36,014 bases of DNA, taken from the IMG/VR virus record IMGVR_UViG_3300035438_000036, positions 1-36,014 of that record. One strand, written 5' to 3'. The notes beneath the pieces are model-generated. The model did no database searches and had not been told where the DNA came from. It worked only from the letters and a program-made list of their open reading frames with translations. Positions within the stretch are counted from its first letter, which is position 1; the number at the start of each line of letters is the position of its first letter. The position numbers were made by a program, and so were the translations under genes. Of the stretch, positions 22,060-30,589 are shown piece by piece. The stretch comes from a virus.

Positions 22060-22547
22060 TTGCTACACCTTCTGTTGGCTGATTGTTCTTTTGGAGTTGC
22101 CCATCTGCAATTTTCCTTTGAATAACCAGCGTTGTTATCAATTCTGTCAATTTGCGCTTCTTTAAACGGTGGAAAACCCATATCTTCAATGTAGTTTTCA
22201 ACCGAGTCTAGCCATCTTTGACAAACCTTAATGCCTCTACCACCATAATTCTTATACTCAGGGTTGTCAGGTATGTAACACCTTTGAACCATGTGTTTGT
22301 AACGATAATACATAGTGGTTTTACTAAACCCATGCTTTTTTCTTCTTTCGCTGGTTTTTTCATCTTTCCAGCAACCGCATGAAGTTGATAAACCACTTCG
22401 TAAATTACCTACAACAACTTCTCTTTCAGTACCACAATCACATTTACATAAAACCATTTGCTTCATAGCTTTTGTGCGTTTGTCGCTTTTAGCTATGACC
22501 AAATACCTACCAAATCTTTGTCCTACTACATCTATGGGTTGTGTCAT
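22056..22547 (-). CDS. HNH-type mobile endonuclease
   Basis: 163 aa. N-terminal strand VVGQRFGRYLVI is followed by a zinc ribbon (C34, C36, C38, C57, C59), a NYGGRGIKVCQRW segment and a C-terminal IDRIDNNAGYSKENCRWATP plus KEQSANRR, the active end of this group of intron-type HNH endonucleases. AGGAG precedes the ATG. It sits between two tail genes as a free-standing insertion, so it is probably a homing-type mobile gene. Confidence 0.83.
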   Translation of the reverse strand: MTQPIDVVGQRFGRYLVIAKSDKRTKAMKQMVLCKCDCGTEREVVVGNLRSGLSTSCGCWKDEKTSERRKKHGFSKTTMYYRYKHMVQRCYIPDNPEYKNYGGRGIKVCQRWLDSVENYIEDMGFPPFKEAQIDRIDNNAGYSKENCRWATPKEQSANRRCSK

Positions 22548-22572
22548 TTGTAATCTCCTATAACAGATTACA

Positions 22573-25254
22573 TTATAACACTCCTCCCCTCTCCATTACA
22601 TAGTCAGTAGAAGCCCAATGCACATCAATACCTTGGGAAGCTATCTTCATAGCTACACCGCCTGAATAGCCAATACCTGTTACACCTTGCCATGACTTAG
22701 TAATACTTAATGTGCCACCCCATTGGGACTCATCCCAAATAGCGTTGTCCCATGAACCAATAGAAGCGTTTTGGGCATTAAATGACACAGTTCCTAAATC
22801 GTTTTGGGTGGCAAAGTCCACATTTATACCTACTAATACGCCAGGTGTTCCATTATCTGTTTGGAATATAGGGCGAATCATGGTAAAGCGCTTTAATTGG
22901 CCTCTAGCGTCAAAGTAACTATATGCTTGTTGGGCTTCAGCATTAATGTTGCTACCATTGTCTGAATAGGCGTTCCAAAAATTACCTACAAAGCCTGTAG
23001 AACCAAAATACATTTGTTCGTTAGACAATTCCCAACAATTAGCATTAATGTCGCTAAAACTTGCCCATGCTTTAGAAATGGTATTCATTACAAATTGCTG
23101 TGTACCATAGTTAAATGGCACATTAATAATCAGCATATTTTGGCTGGCATAGTAGTTAATCTGCCAACCAAAGTTAATACCGTATAGCGTAGCAGCTTGA
23201 GAAATAGCGTAGTAAATCTTGTCAGTAAGATTAACCCTAGGGTCTAGGCGACTAGACTGTAATGCAGAAGCTAAAGGCACTAAACCATCTTGGGTTAATA
23301 ATAGAATATCGCCAGAAAACTTATAAAAGCAGCGTCTTGCAAATACATAGCCTAATTGCCATACGCCTTTTAGCGCCCATGTTGTAGAACTATCAGGGTC
23401 AGTACCGTTAAAGACGATTATTTCGCCCATACTGGTTACAAACACAGCATAGTCATCAGCACCTTGTCCAGCGTCAATAGTCCAAGTAGCCATAGCTTGA
23501 ATAAAGCCACCGTTGCGTGCAATTCCACCAAATTCAAGGGGTTCTGCTACACCAGCAATAGAGTTAACTGGTAAATACCAGACCCTCATGCTATTTTCTT
23601 CGGTGAAATATAGGCGGTTTTTAAACAAATTGACACTAACAAATTTGTTACTATTTACACCAGTTATGGCGTAATTAATGCTGTATGTGCCTTGAAAAGT
23701 AGCGTAAGTGCCTACTGTTGTAGCACCTGTAATTGGCGCAGAAGCCATTATGTAGCTAAATTGCGTAGCACTAATAACAATTACATTGTATGTGCCGTTA
23801 TAGGCAACAGGTACGCATCCTGAAACTGTGACTACATCACCTGTTACTAAATCATGGTTTACAGGGGTTGTAACTTTGGCAATAATGCCTGTTTGCACAT
23901 TGGTGCTAATGGTTTGGGCAACTACTATATAAGTACCAATAACGGTAGCGTCTGTAGCTGGGGTTGTAGCCATTACATAACTAAACTGGGTATCACTTAG
24001 TCTAGTAATAATAAAAGTACCGTTGTAATCTGCTGGGGTAGACCCTGATACAGCAATTTGGTTACCAGTAATTAAACCATGCGTTGTAGCCGTAGTTACA
24101 TTGGCGGTAGTCCCATTATGGAATAACTCACTAATAGTGACTGCTGTAACGCTATAAGTACCAACTACGGTGGCATCACCGCCTGGGTTAGTCGTTAAAG
24201 CATAAGTAAAGGTTGTAGCACTTTGGCGTGTAATAGCGTAAGTGCCGTTATATGCAGCAGGAGTAGCGCCTGTAACCACAACAATATTGCCTGTATACAG
24301 GTTATGGGCAGCAGCAGTAGTAACTAAAGCGCCTGTACCAGTATTGGTAATAGATGTCATTGCATACGCTGTACCGTTAGCGGTTGCATTAGAAGCTGGC
24401 GTAGAAGCCATGACATAGGTAAATTGAGTAGCGTTTAATACGGTAACTTTAAATGTACCGTTATAAGCTGCTGGTGTAACCCCTACTATTACAATTTGGT
24501 TGCCTGTTACAAGACCATGTGCAGAAGCAGTAGTAACGGTTGCCAATGTACCTACATTGGTAATGGTTTGCATTACTTGTGGCGTTTCGGTAGAAGCGTT
24601 ATTAATCCATTCTGTACCGTTATAAAAGGTAGTAGCGTCTTGACCATTACAAGCTACTAGGAAATGCCCACCACCAGTTGTAATGTTAATGTGCTGCAAT
24701 TTGTCATTAGAAATGGTATGTGAGGCTATGGCAACAGGGCCAGAAACATCATAAATAGTTGTACCAGCAGCAGCAAATAGGTCTTGAGTGCTTGTACCAG
24801 CGTAATTCATTAAAGAATTAATTGGGGTTGTTATTCCTATTGCATAAACACCGACTACAGTAGCGTTACCTGCGGGGACAGCAATAGGTTTATAAGTAAA
24901 AACAGTTGCACTTGTAACGGTTATTGTATAAACGCCATTAAACCCAGAAGGGGTAGCCCCAGTAATTGAAACTGTAGCACCAGTAGACAAGCCATGTGCT
25001 ACTGCGGTAGTAAGGGTTGCAGTAATTCCAGAAACAGTAATACTAGAAATGGTTTGCACACCAGTTGTTGTGGTTAATACACTAGCCTTGGTATAACCTA
25101 GGCGTAATTGCACATCAGTAGGGGTAGGGTACATATTGTCTAATACCACAGCATCTAGCGGTGGCATTTCAGCAATAGAATCCCTAGCATTCCAACCACC
25201 AATAGGGCTAGAAACTGAGGCTGTTACAGCACTTCTTTGTTTAGGCTGCGCCAT
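22573..25254 (-). CDS. Tail hub/stabilisation protein (gp10-like) with repeat insertions
   Basis: 893 aa. The opening SPIGGWNARDSIAEMPPLDAV and a C-terminal half with a beta-propeller-like pattern resemble tail stabilisation proteins that follow the gp4-like adaptor in podoviruses. The normal body (about 141-227 and 521-893) is broken by five 70-75 residue beta modules (68-140, 228-299, 300-371, 372-446, 448-520), each with HGL.TG, a TP..YNGTY-like turn and an FTY segment. The modules resemble the E1-FCCH/Ig-like decoration domains of phage proteins. Stop is followed after 25 bases by the HNH gene. Confidence 0.75.
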   Translation of the reverse strand: MAQPKQRSAVTASVSSPIGGWNARDSIAEMPPLDAVVLDNMYPTPTDVQLRLGYTKASVLTTTTGVQTISSITVSGITATLTTAVAHGLSTGATVSITGATPSGFNGVYTITVTSATVFTYKPIAVPAGNATVVGVYAIGITTPINSLMNYAGTSTQDLFAAAGTTIYDVSGPVAIASHTISNDKLQHINITTGGGHFLVACNGQDATTFYNGTEWINNASTETPQVMQTITNVGTLATVTTASAHGLVTGNQIVIVGVTPAAYNGTFKVTVLNATQFTYVMASTPASNATANGTAYAMTSITNTGTGALVTTAAAHNLYTGNIVVVTGATPAAYNGTYAITRQSATTFTYALTTNPGGDATVVGTYSVTAVTISELFHNGTTANVTTATTHGLITGNQIAVSGSTPADYNGTFIITRLSDTQFSYVMATTPATDATVIGTYIVVAQTISTNVQTGIIAKVTTPVNHDLVTGDVVTVSGCVPVAYNGTYNVIVISATQFSYIMASAPITGATTVGTYATFQGTYSINYAITGVNSNKFVSVNLFKNRLYFTEENSMRVWYLPVNSIAGVAEPLEFGGIARNGGFIQAMATWTIDAGQGADDYAVFVTSMGEIIVFNGTDPDSSTTWALKGVWQLGYVFARRCFYKFSGDILLLTQDGLVPLASALQSSRLDPRVNLTDKIYYAISQAATLYGINFGWQINYYASQNMLIINVPFNYGTQQFVMNTISKAWASFSDINANCWELSNEQMYFGSTGFVGNFWNAYSDNGSNINAEAQQAYSYFDARGQLKRFTMIRPIFQTDNGTPGVLVGINVDFATQNDLGTVSFNAQNASIGSWDNAIWDESQWGGTLSITKSWQGVTGIGYSGGVAMKIASQGIDVHWASTDYVMERGGVL
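23695..24573 (-). repeat. Four tandem protein-coding repeats in the hub gene
   Basis: Four consecutive modules of about 72-75 codons (hub residues 228-520) with the common pattern VTT..HGL.TGN, TPA.YNGT(F/Y), and (F)TY(V/A)M. Similarity is clear in protein; the DNA has diverged, so this is old amplification, though recombination between copies remains possible. Confidence 0.85.
24835..25053 (-). repeat. Fifth, separate copy of the hub beta-module
   Basis: Hub residues 68-140 carry the same module (AHGLSTG, TPSGFNGVYTI, FTY), split from the four tandem copies by 88 residues of unrelated hub sequence. Two insertion points in one protein suggest independent placement on two surface loops. Confidence 0.75.
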
Positions 25255-25256
25255 AA

Positions 25257-26168
25257 TTAGCTTCCATAACCAGTATCAGGAATATTGGCATAACCAATAA
25301 GCACTTTGCTTGGGTATGGTGCAAACGATAGGTTTGGCGCACCTTTGTCGTTAGCTTTTACAACGCTTAAATAGCGCATATAGTCTTGATTTAACGCAGT
25401 AGTGTCAAAAGACTTTACTTGGAAATATTTGAGTTTGGTATAAATCACCATTAAACGGTCATCGTATACAGTTGTATCAGAATCAACAGTAAAGCTATTC
25501 TTTATAGCGCCATTAGCTGCCCTTGCCCAACCTTTACTGCGGTATTCCCACCCTAAATACTCATTAGTATTCATAGGAGGCCATATTTGGAATTGATTGT
25601 CCAAAATACGCCATCTAATGCGTGGCCCAGTAGAGATGTAACCAGACTTTAACCATTGCCATTGTTGGGCAGTTTCAGGCCCTAATGCTTCCCAATGCTT
25701 AGTTTTATCCCATTGAGTACGGTCTGTAATGGTTTCAAAGTCAGCAGGTAATGAATAAGCGGTTTGGGCTAAAACAATCTCCCCTGAACCTGTACCTGAA
25801 GCCATTTGGCTTAAAACAATTTGTTTTGTAGTGTTGTTTACTGACACAACATTGGTATCTTGGTTGATGTTTGTGCCAGTTACTTGCCATTGCGTAGTAA
25901 CACCACTTAAATCAATCGCTTCGTTAATCTGCAATACAGTAGAACCATTTACAGTAGCGCCAGTTGTATTAATTGCCTGTGTGTAGAAACGATATTGCAC
26001 CTGAAGGGCTTGCCAGTTGTATTCCTTAACTAAATCATAGCCAGCGCCATTCATTAGTGCCAAGATTTGCTGTACATCTTGTGATTGATTACCAGCTACA
26101 AAGGTAGGTACGGCTAAGTTAAGTTCTGCTGTGACTTGCTGAACCAGTTGCAACATCGTTTGGGACAT
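25257..26168 (-). CDS. Head-to-tail adaptor, P22 gp4-like
   Basis: 303 aa. The first 55 residues (MLQLVQQVTAELNLA to YDLVKEYNWQALQ) are a helical bundle typical of gp4-like head-completion proteins, followed by a beta domain with TAYSLPADFETITDRTQWDK, and the conserved R-W-R-I and QIWPPM segments. This protein binds below the portal and holds packaged DNA. It stands two bases upstream of the hub gene, the P22 order. Family call rests on pattern and context. Confidence 0.8.
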   Translation of the reverse strand: MSQTMLQLVQQVTAELNLAVPTFVAGNQSQDVQQILALMNGAGYDLVKEYNWQALQVQYRFYTQAINTTGATVNGSTVLQINEAIDLSGVTTQWQVTGTNINQDTNVVSVNNTTKQIVLSQMASGTGSGEIVLAQTAYSLPADFETITDRTQWDKTKHWEALGPETAQQWQWLKSGYISTGPRIRWRILDNQFQIWPPMNTNEYLGWEYRSKGWARAANGAIKNSFTVDSDTTVYDDRLMVIYTKLKYFQVKSFDTTALNQDYMRYLSVVKANDKGAPNLSFAPYPSKVLIGYANIPDTGYGS

Positions 26169-26169
26169 A

Positions 26170-26793
26170 TTAGGCCTCTACTACTTTCGGTTTGCGTGAT
26201 TTTGGAGTTTTTTCCGCAACAGCAGCAAGTAGGGCTTCCATTTGTTCCTGCATTTTGGATAGCTTCGCATCTGTTTCAGCCTTAATTTTAGCATTTTCTT
26301 CTTTTAATGCTTGCAATTCTGCTTCTCTTTGTGCTACTTCGGCTGAATCTGTAGCCAAATTAAGGAAAGCCTTGGCTTTTTCACGGAAAGAATGGGGTGA
26401 CATCCCTGCAATCATGCCAATACGCTGTAATTGTTGGTCTGAACAGTTAGCTACTGACTCAACGGTAGGAAACTTAATTCCTCTTAATTCATCGGCTTGA
26501 CTACGGCTTACTTGAGGCCATTGTTCAATAGGTGTACCTTCAAAGTTTTGGTTTGTGCCTTCTTGGTTTTGGTAATGCGCCCAATGGCGTGGAAAACGCT
26601 GTTTATGGGACTCTTGGGCATAAGTGTCAATTTCACTTAAATTATCGCCAGGAACCATAATTCTTATAAAATCAAATTCCTTAAAAATCGGTCTGCCAGC
26701 TTCTTCAGAAGCCATGTCTTGCTTTACTGACCGTTTATAGAATGTGACTGCTAGGTTTGCGTCTGCGTTTTTAACATCTGACTCGATAGCCAT
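26170..26793 (-). CDS. Conserved virion-region protein with C-terminal coiled coil
   Basis: 207 aa. The centre has EFDFIRIMVPGD, RFPRHWAHY and GTPIEQWP, motifs found together in unnamed proteins of many short-tailed phages next to the capsid gene. Residues 140-195 are a Glu/Lys/Ala coiled coil followed by a basic tail (PKSRKPKVV). Located after an internal terminator and before gp4-like. Function not known; head or connector assembly is likely. Confidence 0.72.
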   Translation of the reverse strand: MAIESDVKNADANLAVTFYKRSVKQDMASEEAGRPIFKEFDFIRIMVPGDNLSEIDTYAQESHKQRFPRHWAHYQNQEGTNQNFEGTPIEQWPQVSRSQADELRGIKFPTVESVANCSDQQLQRIGMIAGMSPHSFREKAKAFLNLATDSAEVAQREAELQALKEENAKIKAETDAKLSKMQEQMEALLAAVAEKTPKSRKPKVVEA

Positions 26794-26820
26794 TTAAATC
26801 TCCTAAGTGGTTAGGGTTAT

Positions 26821-26856
26821 TAAAAGAAAAAGGGACTCCCCTTGTGAGGAAGTCCC
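26821..26856 (-). terminator. Intrinsic terminator inside the structural operon
   Basis: On the minus strand GGGACT (26856-26851) pairs with AGTCCC (26837-26832), with inner CC/GG pairs, followed by TTTTTCTTTT. It follows the decoration-like gene and precedes the next gene's ribosome site, so it should lower expression of connector and tail genes relative to capsid. Confidence 0.88.
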
Positions 26857-26882
26857 TAGGTTACTACTAATTCTTCAATTTT

Positions 26883-27179
26883 TTAGACTGAAGCCTTGCT
26901 AAACCAACCATAATCGCCAGAAGCCATTGCGGTTGTAGGTGAAGTGTAAGTACCAGCAGAAGCGGTAGCTACAAAGGTTGAAGCGTTAATAGAACAAGTT
27001 GTTGTTGAAGCTGTAATAGCTGCACCAGCAGTAGCCCAAACATAACGCAAACCATCATTTGCAAAAGTTTGTACACCTAATGGGCCAAAACTAGCAGAAG
27101 TGCCTTGTGCAGTTAATTCTGTTGCGGTTTGAGTACCAACAAGGTCTACACCTGCGATGGGGAGAGTTGTAAATGCCAT
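26883..27179 (-). CDS. Small capsid-associated (decoration-like) protein
   Basis: 98 aa, poor in charged residues, rich in Ala, Thr, Ser and Gly, all-beta look (TLPIAGVDLVGTQTATELTA; TFANDGLRYVWATAGAA). A gene of this size and composition directly after the major capsid gene is usually a head decoration or fibre protein. Framed by a weak terminator before it and a strong one after it, which isolates the capsid pair as an expression unit. Identity is inferred from context. Confidence 0.62.
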   Translation of the reverse strand: MAFTTLPIAGVDLVGTQTATELTAQGTSASFGPLGVQTFANDGLRYVWATAGAAITASTTTCSINASTFVATASAGTYTSPTTAMASGDYGWFSKASV

Positions 27180-27211
27180 GATATTTCCTTTTCTTTATAA
27201 ATTAGACAGTT

Positions 27212-27232
27212 AATTAGAAAGGGGTTTCCCCC
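27212..27232 (-). terminator. Weak terminator-like hairpin after the capsid gene
   Basis: On the minus strand GGGG-GAAA-CCCC, a short GC stem with a stable GNRA loop, followed by TTTCT. It starts seven bases after the capsid stop. The stem is only four pairs, so it may be partial attenuation or an RNA-stabilising end. Confidence 0.45.
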
Positions 27233-27238
27233 AATCTA

Positions 27239-28213
27239 TTAGGTTGTCAGTAAACCTTGTAGGAAGCGGTTGGAAGTAGTTAAATTTCCAGCAAATCCAT
27301 AGAGTTTTACAATCGCATCTTGGTTAATCGCTTGGCGTTCGCCACCGATAGGTACAAAGTTGCGGTCTTTGTGTGGGCGGAAGAAAATGTAGTTAGTGTT
27401 CAAAAAATACATATATGTAGCTGTTTCTTGTGAACCATAACCACCACCTAGTACCACATCTGCGCTAGTACCACCACCGTAGAACTTCAATGAAGCAAAT
27501 CCAGCAGCACCAGATTCTTCAGAAGCGATACGCTGAATAGCTTGCAATGCGCCAACATAATATTGGTACATTGTGTTACCAGCTACGATAAGGTCAGCTT
27601 TGTCTGTGCCACGAATCTGCTTGATAGCAGCAGTAGTCATAGAAGCCAACATTGTGTTAGCAGTAGCGCCAGTAGTGATTTGGTTACGCCAGAAAGTCCA
27701 GTTAGCAGCATTAATACCACCGTATGTGCCAGTTGTAGGAGTTGCTGAAACAGCAGCGCCTAGACCATCCAAGTTCTTACCACCATTACCTGTACCGTCA
27801 AGGTATAAGTCACCAGAAATGCGGTTTAACAAGCGTGCTTCGGAAACTTGCATACGACCATCTAAAAGGTCAATGATTGCTTCTTTGCTGCTGTTTTGCA
27901 ACATTTCTAAACCAGACATTGTTACTGAATCTGCGTACTGTGCAATTTTAAATTGTGCAGCAGAGATAGGGCTATCTGGGGCAATGTTCAATACTTCGTA
28001 ACCGCTATAAGAATTAGCGTTATTAGTATTTGGGTCGTTGTACATGATTTCTTCCAAAATCACATTACCACCTGAGAATGGGCGTACATTACCCTTGCTG
28101 TTCAGGCGTTGCAGAATTGCATTGTTTTCTGTTAAGTTGTCTGCCAATTCACCGCTACGGCTTTGAATAGTCGTTGCGATAATATCGGTAATCGCTGAGT
28201 TAGCGTATGTCAT
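27239..28213 (-). CDS. Major capsid protein
   Basis: 324 aa. Starts MTYANSAITDIIATTIQSRS and has the features of a group of HK97-fold coat proteins in podoviruses: an N-terminal helix with TENNAILQRL, a GGNVILEEI strand, AAQFKIAQYADSVTMSGLEM, a Gly/Asn-rich loop near 145-160, and the C-terminal NRFLQGLLTT. Directly follows the scaffold gene and has its own downstream terminator. Size, composition and place make it the coat protein. Confidence 0.88.
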   Translation of the reverse strand: MTYANSAITDIIATTIQSRSGELADNLTENNAILQRLNSKGNVRPFSGGNVILEEIMYNDPNTNNANSYSGYEVLNIAPDSPISAAQFKIAQYADSVTMSGLEMLQNSSKEAIIDLLDGRMQVSEARLLNRISGDLYLDGTGNGGKNLDGLGAAVSATPTTGTYGGINAANWTFWRNQITTGATANTMLASMTTAAIKQIRGTDKADLIVAGNTMYQYYVGALQAIQRIASEESGAAGFASLKFYGGGTSADVVLGGGYGSQETATYMYFLNTNYIFFRPHKDRNFVPIGGERQAINQDAIVKLYGFAGNLTTSNRFLQGLLTT

Positions 28214-28238
28214 GATATTCCTTTAATAAATTGTTAAG

Positions 28239-29291
28239 TTAAACCCTACGGGCCATTGCCTCACCTAATTGTTCTGACAATAATGCCCGTCTATCCTTTT
28301 TATCCGTTGTAGCTACCGTGCCTCTAGGAGTAGAGGACTTCGGACTGACTGCAACAGTCTTAGCCTTCGCTACTTGCTGTGCTTTGCTTGATGCTTGTTT
28401 GGCGCTTGTCAGGAGTCTTTCCTGTTCTAACGCCCATACATCATCATTCATTCGCACGGCTTTCTTGTAGGCCGTTTCTAGGTCTTGGGCTTTCCCTAAC
28501 TCAAGTAGTTGAGCCATTTCTTCCCGAACCACATCAAAATGCGGAAACTTCTCCACATCACTTCTTACTCGTTCAATCTCAGACATTAATCGAGATTGTT
28601 CTTCTTGCTGAAACCTGTTTTTAATCGAATAAACCTCTTGGTTTACTTGATTTAACTGGTTCATTAATTGCTGGGTGTATGCGTCTGTTTGAGGTACGCT
28701 TACACCATCTTCACCTAATTGTATTCCATAATCTTGTGCAAGTCTTTGAAACATTTGCACTTTTTCGCTATACGGTGCTTTTGACAAAACCATATGCGCC
28801 CGACCAAGGTTATTAATCCATGCAGCAGGGCTAATATTTTGCGCTTGTAACTCTGGAATGAATGGGGCAATAGCTTCTTCGTAGCCTCTAGCACGGTCAG
28901 CTTCAGCCTTATAAGTGCTTACGCCTTTCTTATATTCAGACTCACGCTGGTTAGCATATTCAGCAAACTTAGTAAAATCTTCCTTGCTAATCTGTTGCCC
29001 AGCTTCCATTTTGTCCCAAATTTGGACATATTCTTTCTTCCAGGTGCTTGGGCGTGTTACAGGCTTTACTTCCTCCGCATCTTCATGCGCTGCCTCAAAT
29101 TCAAGTTCTTCAGAAACTTCGGCAGGTTCTTCGTTATCTGCCTCGCTAGTTTTAGCTTCAACGGACTCCTCGGCAATATCGTCTTGGACAACATCAAGTT
29201 CTTTATCGGCTGGTGCTTCAAGTGTACCTTCCTCCGCAGCTTCCATTGCTTGCATTAGGGCATCTCTGCGGTTTAGTTGTTCTTCAGACAT
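28239..29291 (-). CDS. Scaffolding protein
   Basis: 350 aa. Residues 1-85 are very acidic and Glu/Ala-rich (ESVEAKTSEADNEEPAEVSE), then TRPSTWKKEYVQIWDKM, a helix-rich middle with QQLMNQLNQVNQEVYSIKNR, and a basic C-terminal end near PRGTVATTDKKDRRALLSEQ. This acidic N terminus, coiled-coil middle and basic C terminus are typical of capsid scaffolds, and the gene is immediately upstream of the coat gene. No protease motif seen, so it may leave intact. Confidence 0.85.
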   Translation of the reverse strand: MSEEQLNRRDALMQAMEAAEEGTLEAPADKELDVVQDDIAEESVEAKTSEADNEEPAEVSEELEFEAAHEDAEEVKPVTRPSTWKKEYVQIWDKMEAGQQISKEDFTKFAEYANQRESEYKKGVSTYKAEADRARGYEEAIAPFIPELQAQNISPAAWINNLGRAHMVLSKAPYSEKVQMFQRLAQDYGIQLGEDGVSVPQTDAYTQQLMNQLNQVNQEVYSIKNRFQQEEQSRLMSEIERVRSDVEKFPHFDVVREEMAQLLELGKAQDLETAYKKAVRMNDDVWALEQERLLTSAKQASSKAQQVAKAKTVAVSPKSSTPRGTVATTDKKDRRALLSEQLGEAMARRV

Positions 29292-29303
29292 ATATTCTCC
29301 AAG

Positions 29304-29681
29304 TTATCGGTAGTTAAGTTTTGCGTAGGTTAATTCTGCTATTTGGCGCTTGCGTGCCTCTTGTGATTTCCTGTCTATTTCTACAGGTTTATGTTGAGTA
29401 GGCACATCATTGCCCAATTCAATCATTCGGTGCTGTTTTAGGTGGTCACGGTGCATAGATTTAGATTTAATCCATGTGCCATCTACCTGACTAACATAGC
29501 CTTCTATATCAGAAATAATGGTAGGTGCTTCCCTAGCAGTCATATTTTGCTTTTCTATCCAAGCCTTTTCTGCTTCAGGGCTACCTAGGGTAAACCCCCA
29601 GAATTCAAGGTAATGGTCTTTGTCAGACTGTTTAGCTTTTACATGGTTACCTTCTGTGTAACCGCATTGTGGGCAAATCAT
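29304..29681 (-). CDS. Small zinc-finger protein upstream of scaffold
   Basis: 125 aa. N-terminal CPQCGY (C3, C6) with H13 suggests a one-sided zinc finger; a later SMHRDHLKQHRMIELGND segment supplies more His. The second motif is common in short proteins placed between portal and scaffold of podoviruses. It ends basic. Start overlaps the glycosyltransferase stop by one base. Function unknown, perhaps morphogenesis. Confidence 0.68.
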   Translation of the reverse strand: MICPQCGYTEGNHVKAKQSDKDHYLEFWGFTLGSPEAEKAWIEKQNMTAREAPTIISDIEGYVSQVDGTWIKSKSMHRDHLKQHRMIELGNDVPTQHKPVEIDRKSQEARKRQIAELTYAKLNYR

Positions 29682-30589
29682 TACATTCTCCTTATGATGT
29701 CTGGTATTTTGTGTAATTCATCTTCTTCTACTGTGACTACAGAGTCGTACCAAGTGCCATGCTTCCAGCGCCAGCACTTAAAGTCTTTTCTAGGCATGAT
29801 GCAAACAGTCTTTACACCTAATGCGCCAGCAAGGTGGGCTATGCCTGTGTCTACAGTTACCAAACCTTTCATTGCTTTAAGGTGGCTTGCTGTTTTATTC
29901 CAATCTTGCTTCCAACCGTCATTAGGTAAGGGTGTCCAAAACCTATCTTCTTCAGGATTAAACGAATAAGCGTCAGGGCCAATGACTTCTAGCATCTTTT
30001 CTGGGTGAATTGTGCGGACATAATGCAATAAACCTTTAGAGGTAGACCAGTTAATGCCTATCTTCTTAGGAATGTTGCTTGGCAAGGCATCTAAATAACC
30101 CTCAGAACCGATTATTTTGTCAGTTGATAGGGGGAATAAGGCTTTGGCATAAGAGGGCGCTAAAGAGATATAGTAAGGCAGGGAAATAATGCCAATCCAA
30201 TAGTCAGACTCAGTAGCAATGCCTTCTTCTGGCATATTACTAAAGGTGTCAACGCAATCCATTTGACCAAATAGCGTATGTAATGAACCATGTTGCAATA
30301 AAACAACACGACTAGCACCCATAACCTTTAAAAATGGCAAAAACCTCGCATATTGAATAATGTCGCCAAAGCCTTGTTCAGCCATGACAGTAATGGTTTT
30401 CCCTAATAGGCTTTCACCTCTCCATACTGGCATTTTTAATGGCTGAGTATATGGCTGTGCTTGATTAGCCATTACATCAGGATGCCAACGGTATTCAAAT
30501 AATCTGAAACCAGCGTCTAATCGCCCTGCGTGCAAATGTTCGTATGCCAGTTTGTATTGCTGGTGTGGGTTTAAAGTATTAGTGCTAAT
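29681..30589 (-). CDS. GT-B glycosyltransferase with N-terminal TPR-like unit
   Basis: The enzyme part shows WRGESLLGK, EQGFGDIIQYARFLP and a late DTGIAHLAGALGVKT, the pattern of TPR-linked and heptosyltransferase (GT9-like) enzymes. The first conventional start is TTG at 30535 (284 aa), which cuts into a TPR-type helix. The frame stays open to 30589, where an ATT preceded by GAGGA gives 302 aa and restores NPHQQYKLAYEHLHAGRLDA plus GF. I list the longer form; the start is uncertain. It may glycosylate virion fibres or envelope sugars. Confidence 0.8.
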   Translation of the reverse strand: MSTNTLNPHQQYKLAYEHLHAGRLDAGFRLFEYRWHPDVMANQAQPYTQPLKMPVWRGESLLGKTITVMAEQGFGDIIQYARFLPFLKVMGASRVVLLQHGSLHTLFGQMDCVDTFSNMPEEGIATESDYWIGIISLPYYISLAPSYAKALFPLSTDKIIGSEGYLDALPSNIPKKIGINWSTSKGLLHYVRTIHPEKMLEVIGPDAYSFNPEEDRFWTPLPNDGWKQDWNKTASHLKAMKGLVTVDTGIAHLAGALGVKTVCIMPRKDFKCWRWKHGTWYDSVVTVEEDELHKIPDIIRRM

